NCBI RefSeq assembly: GCF_024171765.1
Contig: NZ_JAMTCI010000001.1
Coordinates: forward strand, 496,001 to 560,000
DNA length: 64,000 bases
Reading direction: 5' to 3'
From: Williamsia deligens
GTDB taxonomy: Bacteria > Actinomycetota > Actinomycetes > Mycobacteriales > Mycobacteriaceae
Shown: positions 1 to 8,278 of the stretch, in pieces
Layout: the number at the start of each line of letters is the position of its first letter
Numbering within the stretch: the stretch's first letter is position 1
Notes under the pieces: model-generated
What the model saw: the letters and a program-made list of their open reading frames with translations, nothing else
Told to the model about the DNA's origin: nothing
Databases searched by the model: none
Made by a program: the position numbers and the translations under genes

Positions 1-2
1 AC

Positions 3-272
3 CGCGACGTCACGCTGCGGTGCCACCGCGTCTGCATCAGTCAGCGTGACGACTGGGAGACCGAGGCGGATGCTGCAGCCGACCGCGACGACGTCGAGGA
101 GGCACACGCGTGTCTGGTCGAGTCGTGGCGGTGGGCCGAGGTCGCCCAGAGCCTGCGCTCGGCACTGCGTCTCATCGTGCTCGAGCGGCCGCGCCCGCAA
201 GCGCGGTCCACCGAGCGTCGCACGCGCGACCACCGGCCGCCCCGCCTCAGCGATCCCGGCGACCGGCGATGA
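3..272 (+). CDS. C-terminal part of an unrecognised protein (open at the left edge)
   Basis: An open frame enters from the left edge and gives 89 codons before a TGA at 270-272. The visible part begins with a C-x3-C pair (RCHRVC), continues through an acidic, alanine-rich stretch and a helix-like segment (CLVESWRWAEVAQSL), and ends in an arginine-rich tail. The composition looks like real protein and unlike the neighbouring shadow frames. The last 26 bases overlap the end of the convergent DUF1023 hydrolase gene. I do not recognise a family, and the N-terminus lies outside the window. Confidence 0.5.
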   Translation, partial: RDVTLRCHRVCISQRDDWETEADAAADRDDVEEAHACLVESWRWAEVAQSLRSALRLIVLERPRPQARSTERRTRDHRPPRLSDPGDRR

Positions 273-1773
273 CCTGACCCATCGCGAGTAGTGACGGCGT
301 CCCGGGATCCCAGTAGCCCGAGTGGTTCTCGACGCCATAGCGGCTGTGCGCGTCCCAGGGCGTGGCACCCGGCGACGACGGGAGATGCCGCGCACCGAAG
401 CGGACGCCGTCGGGGTCGGGCCCGAGGACATACGGTGCCGCCAGTCGGATCGGGTCGCGCGCCGCGGTGACCGTCCAGACGTGATCGGCGACCTCCGAGG
501 AGTCCAGGCCGCGCAGACGCAGGTCGCCGACGCGCGCGGCGCCGCCGGTGCCCGGGCTCGCGACGAGGACGACGTCGTCTGCGGCGAGGGCATCGGAGCC
601 CGACGCGGCCGTCGTCACGACGGTGCTGCCGTAGCTGTGGCCGAGCACCGTGAGGTGCGGACCCTGGTCTTCCCCATGTGTGGCCCGCAGGCCCGAGACG
701 AACTCACGGAGATCCGGTGCAGCGGTTCGCGCCGCCGGGAGACCACTCGCCGCGACCAGATCGGCGGGGGCGCCGTAGTCCTGCCAGACCACGACACTGA
801 CCCCGCCCTCACCACCGGCGGTGGCACCCGCCGCGCGCATCGCGTCGGCGCGGGCGAGATTCGTCCGCACCGATCCGAGCGAGGTCCCCGTGCCCGGCAC
901 CATCACGGCGACGTGCGCGGCGCCGTCGGGGTCACCCGCCGCGACCACCGCTCGACCGTCGTCGCGCAGGGTCATGAGGAACCGGCCCGGGGTCGCCAGG
1001 GCGCGCCGCAGGGCGAGCTGACCCGCGGTCGGAGATCGGATCGCGGACAGGCGCATCCGATTGATCCGGTCCCGATCGGCCGCCGGGACACCCGCGCGGT
1101 TGCCCAGTCCGGGGTCCGCGGTCGCCCAGGCGATGCGCTGCGCATCCGACGTCGACCCCCACACCGCTGCGACGTGGACCGCAGAACCCGTCGGCGCCGC
1201 GCTTGTCGCGGGATCCGATCCGCCGCCGACCACCACCGAGCGCAGGGCGACCGTCGCCGCGTCGATCGACGCAGCCAGGTCCGCGTCCGCGCTAAGGGCA
1301 CCCTCGAGCAACCGCCGCAGGCTCTCGGTGTGCAGGGCCGCGTTGGTGTCGGCGATGTGCAGTGCCAGTGCGGCACTCGCGTCTCGCGGGACGTCCGCGG
1401 GACGGTGGCCCGGCCGGTGGGTGACGCCCCCGTCGTCGGCGACCTCGTAGCCGTCGTGGACGAGTGACGCCGCGAGTGCCGACGCTGTCGACGCCGCATG
1501 GGCCAGGTCGGGTCCACGCCGGGCGATCGCGTCGGCGACGCACTGTGCCGCCATCGCGACGCGGTTCGCCTGTGTCCTGCGCGTGTGCGCGGCGGCCCGT
1601 CCTGCGTCGGCTGCGGGTCCCCGCCACGTGTCGACGGTGGTCTCGGTCGCCCGCACGAGGGTCGCCACCCGCTCGTCGCAGCGGTCGACGGCGCCGTCGA
1701 TGTCGGTGGCGATCTCGCGGAGTCGGTGCGATGTGACCGCCCATCCCCCGACGGTCCCGACCCCCGCAGGCAT
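247..1773 (-). CDS. Alpha/beta hydrolase, DUF1023 family
   Basis: Predicted serine hydrolase of the DUF1023 group found in mycobacteria and relatives; substrate unknown. The C-terminal half has an alpha/beta-hydrolase core with an oxyanion-type VPGTGTSLGS segment and a nucleophile elbow GHSYGS (serine near residue 381). The first 200 residues are alanine-rich and helical, resembling WXG100/EspC-like helical hairpins. I prefer the ATG at 1773 because a GGTGG stretch precedes it; a GTG at 1794 would add seven residues. It lies downstream of a small EspC-like gene on the same strand, so the two probably form one transcript. No signal peptide is visible, so any export would need another route such as type VII secretion, which is inference. 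Confidence 0.85.
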   Translation of the reverse strand: MPAGVGTVGGWAVTSHRLREIATDIDGAVDRCDERVATLVRATETTVDTWRGPAADAGRAAAHTRRTQANRVAMAAQCVADAIARRGPDLAHAASTASALAASLVHDGYEVADDGGVTHRPGHRPADVPRDASAALALHIADTNAALHTESLRRLLEGALSADADLAASIDAATVALRSVVVGGGSDPATSAAPTGSAVHVAAVWGSTSDAQRIAWATADPGLGNRAGVPAADRDRINRMRLSAIRSPTAGQLALRRALATPGRFLMTLRDDGRAVVAAGDPDGAAHVAVMVPGTGTSLGSVRTNLARADAMRAAGATAGGEGGVSVVVWQDYGAPADLVAASGLPAARTAAPDLREFVSGLRATHGEDQGPHLTVLGHSYGSTVVTTAASGSDALAADDVVLVASPGTGGAARVGDLRLRGLDSSEVADHVWTVTAARDPIRLAAPYVLGPDPDGVRFGARHLPSSPGATPWDAHSRYGVENHSGYWDPGTPSLLAMGQVIAGRRDR

Positions 1774-1812
1774 CACGTCACCACCGCCGTCCACCGACCG
1801 CGTCGGTCGCCC

Positions 1813-2115
1813 TCACGGACGCGCCGAGCCGATCGCCGCCGCGATCGCCGCGTCACTGCCGGAGAACGCCGGGCCGGCGCCCGCGGTGCGCTGTGCGAGC
1901 CGTTCCACGTCGTCCGCGACGGCTGACATGGCGGCGAGGACCGCCTCGATGGCCCCGGCGATCGATGCGGAGGTGCGAGAACCCGCGAGCTCGTCGGCGG
2001 CGAGACCCGTGATCCCCGGGGCCCGCACGCCCGCGGCCGCCGCCCGCTGCACACGCGCCAGCGAGGCCAGCCGATCGGTGTCGAGAACGGTCGCAACGGT
2101 GCAGGACGCTTCCAT
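1813..2115 (-). CDS. Small EspC/WXG100-like helical protein
   Basis: A 100-residue, alanine-rich, mostly helical protein with no signal peptide, ending close before the DUF1023 hydrolase gene on the same strand. Its size, helical pattern and pairing with that hydrolase fit the EspC/DUF2580 or WXG100-like proteins linked to type VII secretion in mycobacteria; the match is by general character, not by a diagnostic motif. A TACGGT -10 element on the minus strand lies six bases before the ATG, so translation may start leaderless. A longer upstream reading is possible but composition breaks down there. Confidence 0.65.
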   Translation of the reverse strand: MEASCTVATVLDTDRLASLARVQRAAAAGVRAPGITGLAADELAGSRTSASIAGAIEAVLAAMSAVADDVERLAQRTAGAGPAFSGSDAAIAAAIGSARP

Positions 2116-2514
2116 GGCGTCACCGTAGGGTTCACGAGCGACAGGCGGCGCCGTCGTCGACGCGGGTGTCCTCGAGCTGTGGATGTGGCGGGAACGGTGC
2201 AGGCCAGGCCTCCGCGGGACATTGCGATCACAGCGATTTTTACGCTTGTCGCGGGCTGCGCCGTGGATGCCGGGTCCGTCGTCTGTCGGCCCGCCACCGC
2301 CTGATCTGCGCCTATCCGCGCACGGCACATCGTCGGCCCCGTGACCCCACAAAAGTTCGCCCTGCGCAGAACATTTCGCCGATCGTCGCCGGTCAGAGCT
2401 CTGCTAGCGTCCCGATTCGACACGGTGACCCGCGCGACGACCGATCGCGCGCCGGGGACCGCCGTCCTCTCCGAAGGATCCATCGACGGATCCGGCGACC
2501 GAAAGGTGTTCCAC
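2116..2514. promoter_or_regulatory. Divergent intergenic region before the EspC-like and sulfate-binding genes
   Basis: These 399 bases hold no convincing gene. The left end carries the TACGGT -10 box of the EspC-like gene. The right half contains a TAGCGT hexamer near 2404 that could be the -10 of the sulfate operon, followed by about 100 bases of leader. The leader includes two GGATCC copies six bases apart (2476-2493) that can fold into a small hairpin just before the ribosome binding site. I could not match the leader to a known riboswitch class. Confidence 0.4.
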
Positions 2515-3540
2515 GTGAAGCGAACGCGACTTCTCGCACCGGTGGTGACCGCACTCGCCGCGGCACTCGCACTGACTGCGTGCGGCGGCGGCACCAGCGA
2601 CAGCTCGGACGGCGGGGCGAGCCAGGCCGCGACGACGACGACACTCTCGCTGGTGGGCTACGCCGTCCCGCAGCCCGGTTTCGCGAAGGTCATCCCCGGC
2701 TTCCAGGCCACCGCGGCCGGCAAGGGCGTCGGCTTCAACCAGAGCTACGGCGCGTCGGGCGACCAGTCCCGCAAGGTCGTGCAGGGCCTGGCGGCGAACG
2801 TCGTCGCGTTCTCGGTCGAGCCCGACGTCACCCGCCTCGTCAAGGCCGGCAAGGTCGACCAGTCCTGGAACACCGGCCCGTACAAGGGCGTCGGTTTCGG
2901 GTCGGTCGTCTCGATCGTGGTCCGCAAGGGCAACCCCAAGGGCATCAAGACCTGGGACGACCTGCTCAAGCCCGGTGTCCAGGTCATCACCCCGGACCCG
3001 CGCTCCTCGGGGTCGGCGAAGTGGAACCTGCTGGCCCCCTATGCCGCCGCCAGCAACGGTGGGGCGAACAAGCAGGCCGGGATCGACTTCGTGACGAAGC
3101 TGGTCACCGATCACGTCAAGGCCCGTCCCGGGTCCGGTCGCGACGCCTCCGACCTGTTCCTCCAGGGCGCCGGTGACGTCCTCATCTCCTACGAGAACGA
3201 GGCGATCAACCTCCAGCGCCAGGGCAAGGACATCGAGTTCATCGACCCGCCCACCACCTTCAAGATCGAGAACCCGGTGGCCGTGGTCAAGGGGTCGAAC
3301 GAGACCCAGGCGAAGGCGTTCGTCGACTACGTCACCTCGCCGGCCGGCCAGAAGCTCTGGGCGGAGGCAGGTTTCCGTCCCGTCGACACCACCGTGGCGA
3401 GCCAGACCGCCGGCGACTTCCCGTCGCTCGGCAAGGTGTGGACCATCAGTGATCTGGGTGGATGGACGACGGTCGACAAGGAGCTGTTCGACAAGCAGAA
3501 CGGCCTCCTGACCCAGGTGTACGCCAAGGCGACCGGCTAG
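2515..3540 (+). CDS. subI: Sulfate/thiosulfate ABC transporter substrate-binding lipoprotein
   Basis: Extracytoplasmic binding protein that captures sulfate or thiosulfate for the CysTW permease. It has a lipoprotein signal peptide with lipobox LTAC at residues 22-25, then a serine/glycine linker and the two-lobed fold of the sulfate-binding family, including the GASGDQSRKV segment near residue 82. About 341 residues is the usual length. I start at GTG 2515, which follows a GAAAGG ribosome binding site; the frame is open further upstream but the signal peptide fixes the start. cysT begins at the base after this stop codon. The symbol follows mycobacterial usage (SubI); Sbp or CysP would also fit. 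Confidence 0.93.
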   Translation: MKRTRLLAPVVTALAAALALTACGGGTSDSSDGGASQAATTTTLSLVGYAVPQPGFAKVIPGFQATAAGKGVGFNQSYGASGDQSRKVVQGLAANVVAFSVEPDVTRLVKAGKVDQSWNTGPYKGVGFGSVVSIVVRKGNPKGIKTWDDLLKPGVQVITPDPRSSGSAKWNLLAPYAAASNGGANKQAGIDFVTKLVTDHVKARPGSGRDASDLFLQGAGDVLISYENEAINLQRQGKDIEFIDPPTTFKIENPVAVVKGSNETQAKAFVDYVTSPAGQKLWAEAGFRPVDTTVASQTAGDFPSLGKVWTISDLGGWTTVDKELFDKQNGLLTQVYAKATG

Positions 3541-4434
3541 ATGTCGGTCCTCGGCGGCCCCTCCCTGGGCCCCGCCGCGACCACCGCGCCGTCCACACCC
3601 CCTCCGGGGCGTGGGCGGCGCGGTGTCGGTCCCGGGATGGCCCTGGGTATCGGTGCGGGCACCCTCTGGCTCAGTCTGATCGTCCTCATCCCCATCGCCG
3701 CGATCGTCGCGCGTTCGGTCGACGGCGGCTGGTCGGCGTTCGTCGACGCGATCACCTCCGACGCCGCCGTGGCCGCGTTGAAGGTCACCGTGGGGACGTC
3801 CGTCGTCGTCACCCTGATCAACGCCGTCGTCGGCGTGCAGATCGCGTGGGTGCTGACGCGCGACTCGTTCCCCGGCAAGCGGCTCCTCGACGCCCTCATC
3901 GACCTGCCGTTCGCGTTGCCGACCATCGTCGCGAGCATCGTGCTGCTGTCGCTCTACGGCCCCGACAGCCCCGTCGGGATCCATGTGCAGCAGACCAAGA
4001 TCGGCCTCGGGATCGCGTTGCTGTTCGTGACGCTGCCGTTCGTGGTGCGGACCGTGCAGCCGGTCATCCTCGAGCTCGACCGCGACGCCGAACAGGCCGC
4101 GGCCACCCTCGGCTCGACGTGGTGGACCACCGCCCGGCGCATCGTCTTCCCCGCGCTGGCCCCCGCGCTGCTGTCGGGTGCCGGCCTGGCGTTCTCCCGG
4201 GCCATCGGTGAGTTCGGGTCGGTCGTCCTCATCGGCGGTGGCATCCCGAAGCAGACCGAGGTGTCGTCGCAGTACATCCGGTCGTTGATCGAGCAGGACA
4301 GCCCGCAGGACGCCGCCGCCGTGTCGGTCGTGCTGCTCGCGTTGTCGTTCGTGGTGCTGCTCGTGCTCCGCCTCGCCGGCGACCGGCTCTCGCGAAGGGA
4401 GGCGCCCACCCGTGCGACAAAGACAGACGGCTAG
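3541..4434 (+). CDS. cysT: Sulfate ABC transporter permease CysT
   Basis: Inner-membrane permease of the sulfate/thiosulfate importer; forms a heterodimer with CysW. The 297 residues contain about six hydrophobic segments after a proline/glycine-rich N-terminus. The cytoplasmic EAA-type loop that contacts the ATPase reads EQAAATLGSTWWTTARRI near residue 183. The ATG directly follows the stop of the binding-protein gene, and its 3' end overlaps cysW by 23 bases, so the three genes are a translationally coupled operon. No ATPase gene follows. Confidence 0.93.
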   Translation: MSVLGGPSLGPAATTAPSTPPPGRGRRGVGPGMALGIGAGTLWLSLIVLIPIAAIVARSVDGGWSAFVDAITSDAAVAALKVTVGTSVVVTLINAVVGVQIAWVLTRDSFPGKRLLDALIDLPFALPTIVASIVLLSLYGPDSPVGIHVQQTKIGLGIALLFVTLPFVVRTVQPVILELDRDAEQAAATLGSTWWTTARRIVFPALAPALLSGAGLAFSRAIGEFGSVVLIGGGIPKQTEVSSQYIRSLIEQDSPQDAAAVSVVLLALSFVVLLVLRLAGDRLSRREAPTRATKTDG

Positions 4435-5218
4435 ACACCTCAACCGCGCGTTCACCATCGTCTATCTGACGATCCTCCTGGTGGTCCCGCTCGGACTCAT
4501 CCTCTACCGCACCTTCTCCCCCGGTGTCGGCGCGTTCATCGACTCGATGTCGTCGCCCGCAGCGATCTCCGCGATCAACCTGTCGCTGCTGATCGTCGCG
4601 ATCGTGGTGCCGCTCAACGTCGTGTTCGGTGTGATCCTCGCGCTCGCACTGGCCCGTGGGCGGTGGCGCGGACGGGCGATCGTCCAGGCGATCGTCGACC
4701 TGCCCTTCGCCATCTCCCCCGTCATCGTGGGCGTCTCGCTGATCCTCGTGTGGGGCGTCGACGGGTGGTTCGGGTTCGTCGCCGACTGGGGTGTGCAGAT
4801 CATCTTCGCCGTCCCGGGCATGGTGCTCGCGACCGTGTTCGTGACGCTGCCGTTCGTGGTGCGCGAGGTGGAGCCGGTGCTGCGGGAGATCGGCGTCGAG
4901 CAGGAGGAGGCCGCCGCGACACTGGGGGCCACGGCGTGGCAGACGTTCCTGCGCGTCACGCTGCCGGCCATCCGCTGGGGTCTCGGCTACGGCGTGATCC
5001 TCACCGTCGCACGCAGTCTCGGCGAGTTCGGCGCGGTGATCATGGTGTCGTCGAACCAGCCCGGTGTGTCGCAGTCGCTGACGCTGCTCGTCTACGGCCG
5101 CCACCAGCAGGGCAACGAGTACGGCGCCTACACGGCGTCGACGATGCTGATGTTGCTCGCGCTCGTCGCGCTGGTGCTGATGACCGTGTTCGCCCGTCGG
5201 AAGGACGCGGGGACGTAG
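4412..5218 (+). CDS. cysW: Sulfate ABC transporter permease CysW
   Basis: Second permease of the sulfate/thiosulfate importer, 268 residues with six predicted membrane segments. The EAA loop (EEAAATLGATAWQTFLRV, near residue 167) matches that of CysT, and the family segment VARSLGEFGAVIMVS follows. The GTG at 4412 lies inside the cysT end. This is the last gene of the operon: the next gene is convergent and a strong hairpin (5226-5249) lies between them. The expected CysA ATPase is therefore missing here and must be supplied from elsewhere. Confidence 0.93.
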   Translation: MRQRQTARHLNRAFTIVYLTILLVVPLGLILYRTFSPGVGAFIDSMSSPAAISAINLSLLIVAIVVPLNVVFGVILALALARGRWRGRAIVQAIVDLPFAISPVIVGVSLILVWGVDGWFGFVADWGVQIIFAVPGMVLATVFVTLPFVVREVEPVLREIGVEQEEAAATLGATAWQTFLRVTLPAIRWGLGYGVILTVARSLGEFGAVIMVSSNQPGVSQSLTLLVYGRHQQGNEYGAYTASTMLMLLALVALVLMTVFARRKDAGT

Positions 5219-5225
5219 CCCCCGG

Positions 5226-5249
5226 GGACCGGGGAGCTAGCCCCGGTCC
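5226..5249. terminator. Bidirectional terminator-like hairpin between cysW and the thioesterase gene
   Basis: A perfect 9-bp stem (GGACCGGGG and CCCCGGTCC) closes a six-base loop, AGCTAG, which contains the stop codon of the convergent thioesterase gene. There is no T-tract, as is common in high-GC actinobacteria. Confidence 0.65.
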
Positions 5250-6052
5250 GACGGCACCGAGGACTTCGCCATGTCCGGGTGCTCGTTGGCGATCGCGGTG
5301 ATCATCCCGGACCCGATGACGCCGTGCTCGTCGGCGAGGGTCGAGGTCCCGACGGCGATCCCGTCGGCGTCGGTGTGCGACATCGCCTGCACACCGACCC
5401 ACTCGCTCTCGGGCAGGCGGGTGAGCGCGATGGTCAGATCGCCGTTGATGTACGGCACCCAGTTGGTGCCGACGTTGGTCACCAGGCTCGTCCACTCGGC
5501 GACCATCGCCACCCGCGCGTAGGGGCCGGGTTCCCGGCCGGCGGTCACCTGCGGCGGACGCCACCACGCCGAGAACCGGTCGGCGTTGCGGTGATCGGCG
5601 AGGTCGGCGGTCCAGCCCGCGGAGTCGGAGTGGTACCAGGCCACACGCTCGGACGGCGCGGCGTCGAACGACGGCGGTGCCGGGATCTCCAGGTCGGGTC
5701 GCCACCGCTCGCCGTACGCGTTCTGCGTGCGGCGGTACTGCACCGCGGTGGCGATCGCGACGACGCGGTCGCCCTGCACGGCCTCGGCGTGGCAGACGAT
5801 GATCCGGCGACCCGTCCGGACGACCTCGGTGCGGACGGTCGTCGGACCGGTGCGGAACGGACGCAGCAGCTCGACGGTGATGCGGCCCGGCGTGAAGCCG
5901 TCGACGCCCTGATCGTCGTCGAGGACCTGCGCCAGCAGCCCCGTCACGGCCGGACCCGCCACATGATCGGGGCCCCAGCCGCTGAGCGAGATCTCGGTCG
6001 CGCGGTAACGCGGCCCGTCGTCGGTGTGGTCGACGTCGAAGAAGTGCGTCAT
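5237..6052 (-). CDS. Acyl-CoA thioesterase family protein (hotdog fold)
   Basis: A 271-residue protein with the layout of TesB-like double-hotdog thioesterases: an N-terminal half with GWGPDHVAGPAVTGLLAQVL and RITVELLRPF segments, and a C-terminal half with LTIALTRLP and ending in the ADEHGVIGSG region typical of the second hotdog. Such enzymes hydrolyse acyl-CoA thioesters; the substrate cannot be read from sequence. Its ATG overlaps the stop of the upstream nucleobase permease (ATGA), so the two are coupled, although a functional link is not obvious. Confidence 0.85.
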   Translation of the reverse strand: MTHFFDVDHTDDGPRYRATEISLSGWGPDHVAGPAVTGLLAQVLDDDQGVDGFTPGRITVELLRPFRTGPTTVRTEVVRTGRRIIVCHAEAVQGDRVVAIATAVQYRRTQNAYGERWRPDLEIPAPPSFDAAPSERVAWYHSDSAGWTADLADHRNADRFSAWWRPPQVTAGREPGPYARVAMVAEWTSLVTNVGTNWVPYINGDLTIALTRLPESEWVGVQAMSHTDADGIAVGTSTLADEHGVIGSGMITAIANEHPDMAKSSVPSDRG

Positions 6053-7395
6053 CGTGTCACGTTCTCACGCGGGGGCTCGACCACCGTCCCCCGCCACCCG
6101 CCGACGATGCGCATCGCGTGGTAGATCGCGAGGGCGGCGACCGCGCCCAGGGCGATGCCGCCGAAGGCGAGATCACCGATCGTCCAGGAGAAGTCGGCGA
6201 TGCCGATGACCAACGGGATGGCCGCGGTGAACTGGTTGATCGGGCGGGAGAAGTCGACCCGGGCCGACACCCAGATGTTGACGCCGAGAACGGCGACGAG
6301 GCCGTAGAGCGCGGTGGTGACGCCGCCCAGCACCCCCGCCGGGATCGAGGCGATCACCGCGCCCACCTTGGGCGACAGCCCGAGCAGGACGGCCCCGACA
6401 CCGGCCACCCAGTACGCGGCGGTCGAGTAGACGCGGGTCGCCGCCATGACGCCGATGTTCTCGGCGTAGGTGGTCGTCGCCGACCCGCCACCGGACCCGG
6501 CGAGCAGGGTGGCGATGCCGTCGGCGGTGAGGGCCCTGCCGATCTGGTGGTCGTGGTCGACACCGGTCATCGTCGTGATCGATCGGACGTGGCCGATGTT
6601 CTCGACGACGAGGACGAGGACCACCGGGATGAACAGCGGCAGCACCGACAGGTGGAAGGACGGCGCGGTGAAGTCCGGCAGGCCCACCCACGACGCCGCG
6701 CCGATCGCGTCGGTCTCGACCTTTCCGCGGGCGAGGGCGATCAGGTAGCCGACGACCACGCAGACGACGATGGCCAGGCGTCCGAACAGCCCCCGGAAGA
6801 ACACGAGCACCGCCACCAGGAGGACCAGGACGATCGTCGCGGTGACGGCGTCCTTGGTGAAGTTCGTCTTCGCCGTCGGGGCGAGGTTGAGACCGATGAT
6901 CGCGACGATGGTGCCGGTGACGATCGGTGGCATCAGCGCCTCGATCCACCCGGTGCCCGCGCGCTGGACGATCAGACCGATCACCGCGAGCAGCACGCCG
7001 ACCGCGACGATCCCGCCGAGTGCCGAACTCTGGCCGTGGGACGCCGACGCGGCGGTCACCGGCGCGATGATCGCGAAGCTCGACCCGAGATAGCTGGGGA
7101 GCCGGTTGCGGGTGATCAGCAGGAACAGGATCGTGCCGATGCCCGAGAAGAGCAGCGTCGTCGCGGGCGGGAACCCGGTGAGGACCGGCACCAGGAACGT
7201 CGCCCCGAACATGGCGACGATGTGCTGCAGGCCGATGCCGACGGTCCGGGGCCAGCTCAACCGGTCGGCGGGGGCGATCACGCCGCCGTCGGCGAGGTGG
7301 GCTGCGTCGACGCGCCGCCACCGGAACATGGCGCCGATGGGCGGCTGCTCGGGCGGATCTGCGGTGGGGGTCGGTGAGGCCGGGCTCTGCGACAT
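6049..7395 (-). CDS. Uracil/xanthine permease, NCS2 family
   Basis: Nucleobase:cation symporter with about 12-14 membrane segments. It shows family hallmarks: GLQHIVAMFGATFLVPVLTGF near the N-terminus, the VVLVLVVENIGHV segment with the conserved glutamate, and the AENIGVMAATRVYS motif with the following glycines. This supports uptake of uracil, xanthine or uric acid; the exact substrate is unclear. I chose ATG 7395; a GTG at 7416 would add seven residues and neither has a strong ribosome binding site. The stop overlaps the start of the thioesterase gene. Confidence 0.92.
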   Translation of the reverse strand: MSQSPASPTPTADPPEQPPIGAMFRWRRVDAAHLADGGVIAPADRLSWPRTVGIGLQHIVAMFGATFLVPVLTGFPPATTLLFSGIGTILFLLITRNRLPSYLGSSFAIIAPVTAASASHGQSSALGGIVAVGVLLAVIGLIVQRAGTGWIEALMPPIVTGTIVAIIGLNLAPTAKTNFTKDAVTATIVLVLLVAVLVFFRGLFGRLAIVVCVVVGYLIALARGKVETDAIGAASWVGLPDFTAPSFHLSVLPLFIPVVLVLVVENIGHVRSITTMTGVDHDHQIGRALTADGIATLLAGSGGGSATTTYAENIGVMAATRVYSTAAYWVAGVGAVLLGLSPKVGAVIASIPAGVLGGVTTALYGLVAVLGVNIWVSARVDFSRPINQFTAAIPLVIGIADFSWTIGDLAFGGIALGAVAALAIYHAMRIVGGWRGTVVEPPRENVTR

Positions 7396-7441
7396 GCGGG
7401 TCAGTCTGACGGACACCCGACGGTCGCGGGTGGTGGGGACG

Positions 7442-7732
7442 TCAGCAGGCGCGCCCGAGCGGCGTCACCAGTGCCGCCGTCATCTCGTCGTCGGAGGGGA
7501 ACACGTCGACGTCGCTGCGGCGCAGGGCGAGGAACGCCCCCAGGCGAGACATGCGGGACGGGGCCGGGGTCGTCGGTGGCGGTGCGGGAGGCGATGCGAC
7601 CGGGACGTGTGTGGCCCCGACGGTCGCGGTGGTCCGAGACGGACGTTCGCCGTATGCCATGACCTGCTCCTGCCATCGGCCCCCGCGCACAACCGTACGA
7701 AAGACGCGATCGCGGATCAATAATTCGAACAT
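7442..7732 (-). CDS. Small hypothetical protein
   Basis: A 96-residue frame on the minus strand beginning MFELLIRDRVFRTVVRGG, with a proline-rich middle (PPAPPPTTPAPS) and a polar C-terminus. An AGGG stretch lies eight bases before the chosen ATG at 7732; an ATG at 7762 and a GTG at 7801 are also open. It faces the divergent F420 reductase gene across an inverted repeat. I recognise no domain. The amphipathic N-terminus looks like real protein, but coding status is only moderately supported. Confidence 0.45.
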   Translation of the reverse strand: MFELLIRDRVFRTVVRGGRWQEQVMAYGERPSRTTATVGATHVPVASPPAPPPTTPAPSRMSRLGAFLALRRSDVDVFPSDDEMTAALVTPLGRAC

Positions 7733-7768
7733 GTGAATACCCTGGTTCGACGTCGTCGGCATGTCGGC

Positions 7769-7785
7769 CGGGTGAACGTCACCCG
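7769..7785. promoter_or_regulatory. Inverted repeat in the divergent promoter before the F420 reductase gene
   Basis: A perfect palindrome, CGGGTGA-ACG-TCACCCG, sits between two divergent genes and ends 30 bases before the reductase start codon. Its symmetry and position fit an operator for a dimeric repressor. No regulator gene lies beside it. Confidence 0.4.
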
Positions 7786-7815
7786 TGACGACCCCCGACA
7801 CAGCACGATGGACGC

Positions 7816-8232
7816 ATGAGTGACTTCAACGCGCAGATCATCTCCGAGTTCCGGGCGAACGGTGGGCACGTCGAGACCGCCGGGTTCGGCGACAACCTGC
7901 TGATCCTGCACACCATCGGCGCCAAGTCCGGCCAGGTCCGGGAGATCCCGCTCTTCGCCCTTCCCGACGACGCCGCGTGGCTGGTCGTCGGATCGGCGGC
8001 CGGATCACCGAAGCACCCCGCGTGGGTGCACAACCTGCGTGCGCATCCCCAGATCGACGTCGAGAAGCCGGGCCAGGACGGGATCGACACCGTGTCGGTC
8101 ACCGTGACCGAGGTCGCCGACGACGACTGGGCGGCCACGTGGGCCCGGTTCACCGAGGCGTCACCCGGCTTCCGGGAGTACGAGAAGACCGCGGAGGGCC
8201 GGCGCTTCCCGATCTTCCGCCTCGCACCCTGA
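7816..8232 (+). CDS. Deazaflavin (F420)-dependent nitroreductase-family protein
   Basis: A 138-residue single-domain protein of the Ddn/DUF385 family, small split-barrel proteins that use coenzyme F420 in actinobacteria. Family features are TIGAKSGQVREIPLF (near residue 33), LVVGSAAGSPKHPAWVHNLRAHP (near residue 56), where the KHPAWVHNL segment contacts F420, and the closing EKTAEGRRFPIFRL. It would act in the cytosol as a quinone or xenobiotic reductase; the substrate is unknown. It stands alone, with a terminator-like hairpin behind it. Confidence 0.92.
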   Translation: MSDFNAQIISEFRANGGHVETAGFGDNLLILHTIGAKSGQVREIPLFALPDDAAWLVVGSAAGSPKHPAWVHNLRAHPQIDVEKPGQDGIDTVSVTVTEVADDDWAATWARFTEASPGFREYEKTAEGRRFPIFRLAP

Positions 8233-8240
8233 CACCCCGA

Positions 8241-8273
8241 TCGCCCCGGCCCGTTCGGTGACGGCCGGGGCGA
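8241..8273. terminator. Bidirectional terminator-like hairpin after the F420 reductase gene
   Basis: An 11-bp perfect stem (TCGCCCCGGCC with GGCCGGGGCGA) and an 11-base loop lie between two convergent genes. The strength and location fit a shared intrinsic terminator without a T-tract. Confidence 0.65.
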
Positions 8274-8278
8274 CGACG

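Noticed and set aside
2400-2514. A SAM or cysteine riboswitch before the sulfate operon
   Set aside because: I could not find the conserved core of any known class; only a short GGATCC hairpin is visible.
2404-4458. A 684-codon open frame antisense to the sulfate operon
   Set aside because: Its sequence is arginine/histidine/glycine-rich with no domain, and three well-recognised genes occupy the other strand. Such frames arise from high GC.
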